From the NCBI GenBank assembly GCA_031935845.1, contig JAJBWA010000017.1, positions 1 through 5,911 of the forward strand: DNA of 5,911 nucleotides. The letters run 5' to 3'. Below, piece by piece: positions 5,669-5,911 of this stretch. The notes under the pieces were generated by a model. That model did not search any database, was not told the origin of the DNA, and saw nothing but the letters and a program-made list of their open reading frames with translations. Position numbers and translations under genes: made by a program. Position 1 is the stretch's first letter; the number at the start of each line of letters is the position of its first letter. This DNA is from UBA9732 sp031935845 (lineage in GTDB: Bacteria; Spirochaetota; Spirochaetia; Sphaerochaetales; Sphaerochaetaceae).

Positions 5669-5911
5669 ATGATCAGACAGGAAACCTTAGAGAGAATCAT
5701 CAAGTTCACAACCGACCGCAACTGGGACCAGTTCCATTCGCCTGCAAACCTTGCCAAATCCATCTCCATAGAAGCCAACGAACTCCTGGAGTGCTTCCAG
5801 TGGAACGATGACGGCTACAAGCTGGACGATGTCAAGGAGGAGCTTGCCGACGTCATCGTCTACTGCATTGACATGCTGGACAAACTCGGTCTGGACGCCG
5901 ATGAGATTATC
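5669..5911 (+). CDS. MazG-like nucleotide pyrophosphohydrolase, N-terminal part
   Basis: This would hydrolyse a nucleoside triphosphate (often dCTP or a modified dNTP) to the monophosphate and pyrophosphate, cleaning the nucleotide pool. The visible 81 codons run to the window edge, and family members are about 95-120 residues, so only the end is missing. The N-terminus NWDQFHSPANLAKSI (18-32) is typical of the RS21-C6/DCTPP1-like branch. The metal-binding glutamates appear as E35-x2-E38 and E58-x2-D61, with F43 and W45 near the substrate pocket. ATG 5669 is the only sensible start, since the protein begins with the family's first helix directly after it. The 27-base gap to the previous gene has no Shine-Dalgarno, unlike the other junctions, so initiation may be leaderless or depend on weak read-through. 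Confidence in family is high, substrate unknown. Confidence 0.88.
   Translation, partial: MIRQETLERIIKFTTDRNWDQFHSPANLAKSISIEANELLECFQWNDDGYKLDDVKEELADVIVYCIDMLDKLGLDADEII

Overview
The window is a compact, plus-strand-only stretch of a bacterial chromosome with roughly balanced base composition. It holds nine genes, and almost every gene overlaps or abuts the next. Purine-rich Shine-Dalgarno sites, frequent AGG arginine codons and the gene content (AlkD-like glycosylase, AAC(3)-type acetyltransferase, small kinase-like protein, membrane ferredoxin of the NapH type) suggest an anaerobic, possibly gut-associated bacterium such as a member of the Bacillota or a spirochaete. No marker gene is present, so the phylum is a guess. 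There are no RNA genes, mobile elements or CRISPR arrays.

Region 1 (2-3707) is one run of six genes: the 3' end of an unrecognised gene, a ten-helix EamA/DMT transporter, a GNAT acetyltransferase, an AAC(3)/YokD-family acetyltransferase, an AlkD-like DNA alkylation repair protein and a very small protein-kinase-fold protein. Four of the five junctions overlap by 1 to 7 bases. The fifth, GNAT to AAC(3), overlaps or has a 17-base gap depending on the start chosen. I see no promoter or terminator inside the run, so it reads as one transcript. The set of exporter, two acetyltransferases, DNA repair enzyme and kinase resembles a self-protection cassette. That is an inference from family membership, because each family is also common as an unlinked accessory gene.

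Region 2 (3708-3815) is the only substantial intergenic gap. It carries a 7-bp inverted repeat, an extended -10 sigma-70-type promoter candidate and a strong Shine-Dalgarno. It drives Region 3 (3816-5641), a membrane-anchored glycerophosphodiester phosphodiesterase translationally coupled to a polytopic 4Fe-4S membrane protein.

Region 4 (5642-5911) starts a MazG-like nucleotide pyrophosphohydrolase that runs off the window. It lacks a Shine-Dalgarno, but a TGnTATnnT motif sits exactly where a leaderless transcript would need its -10 box.
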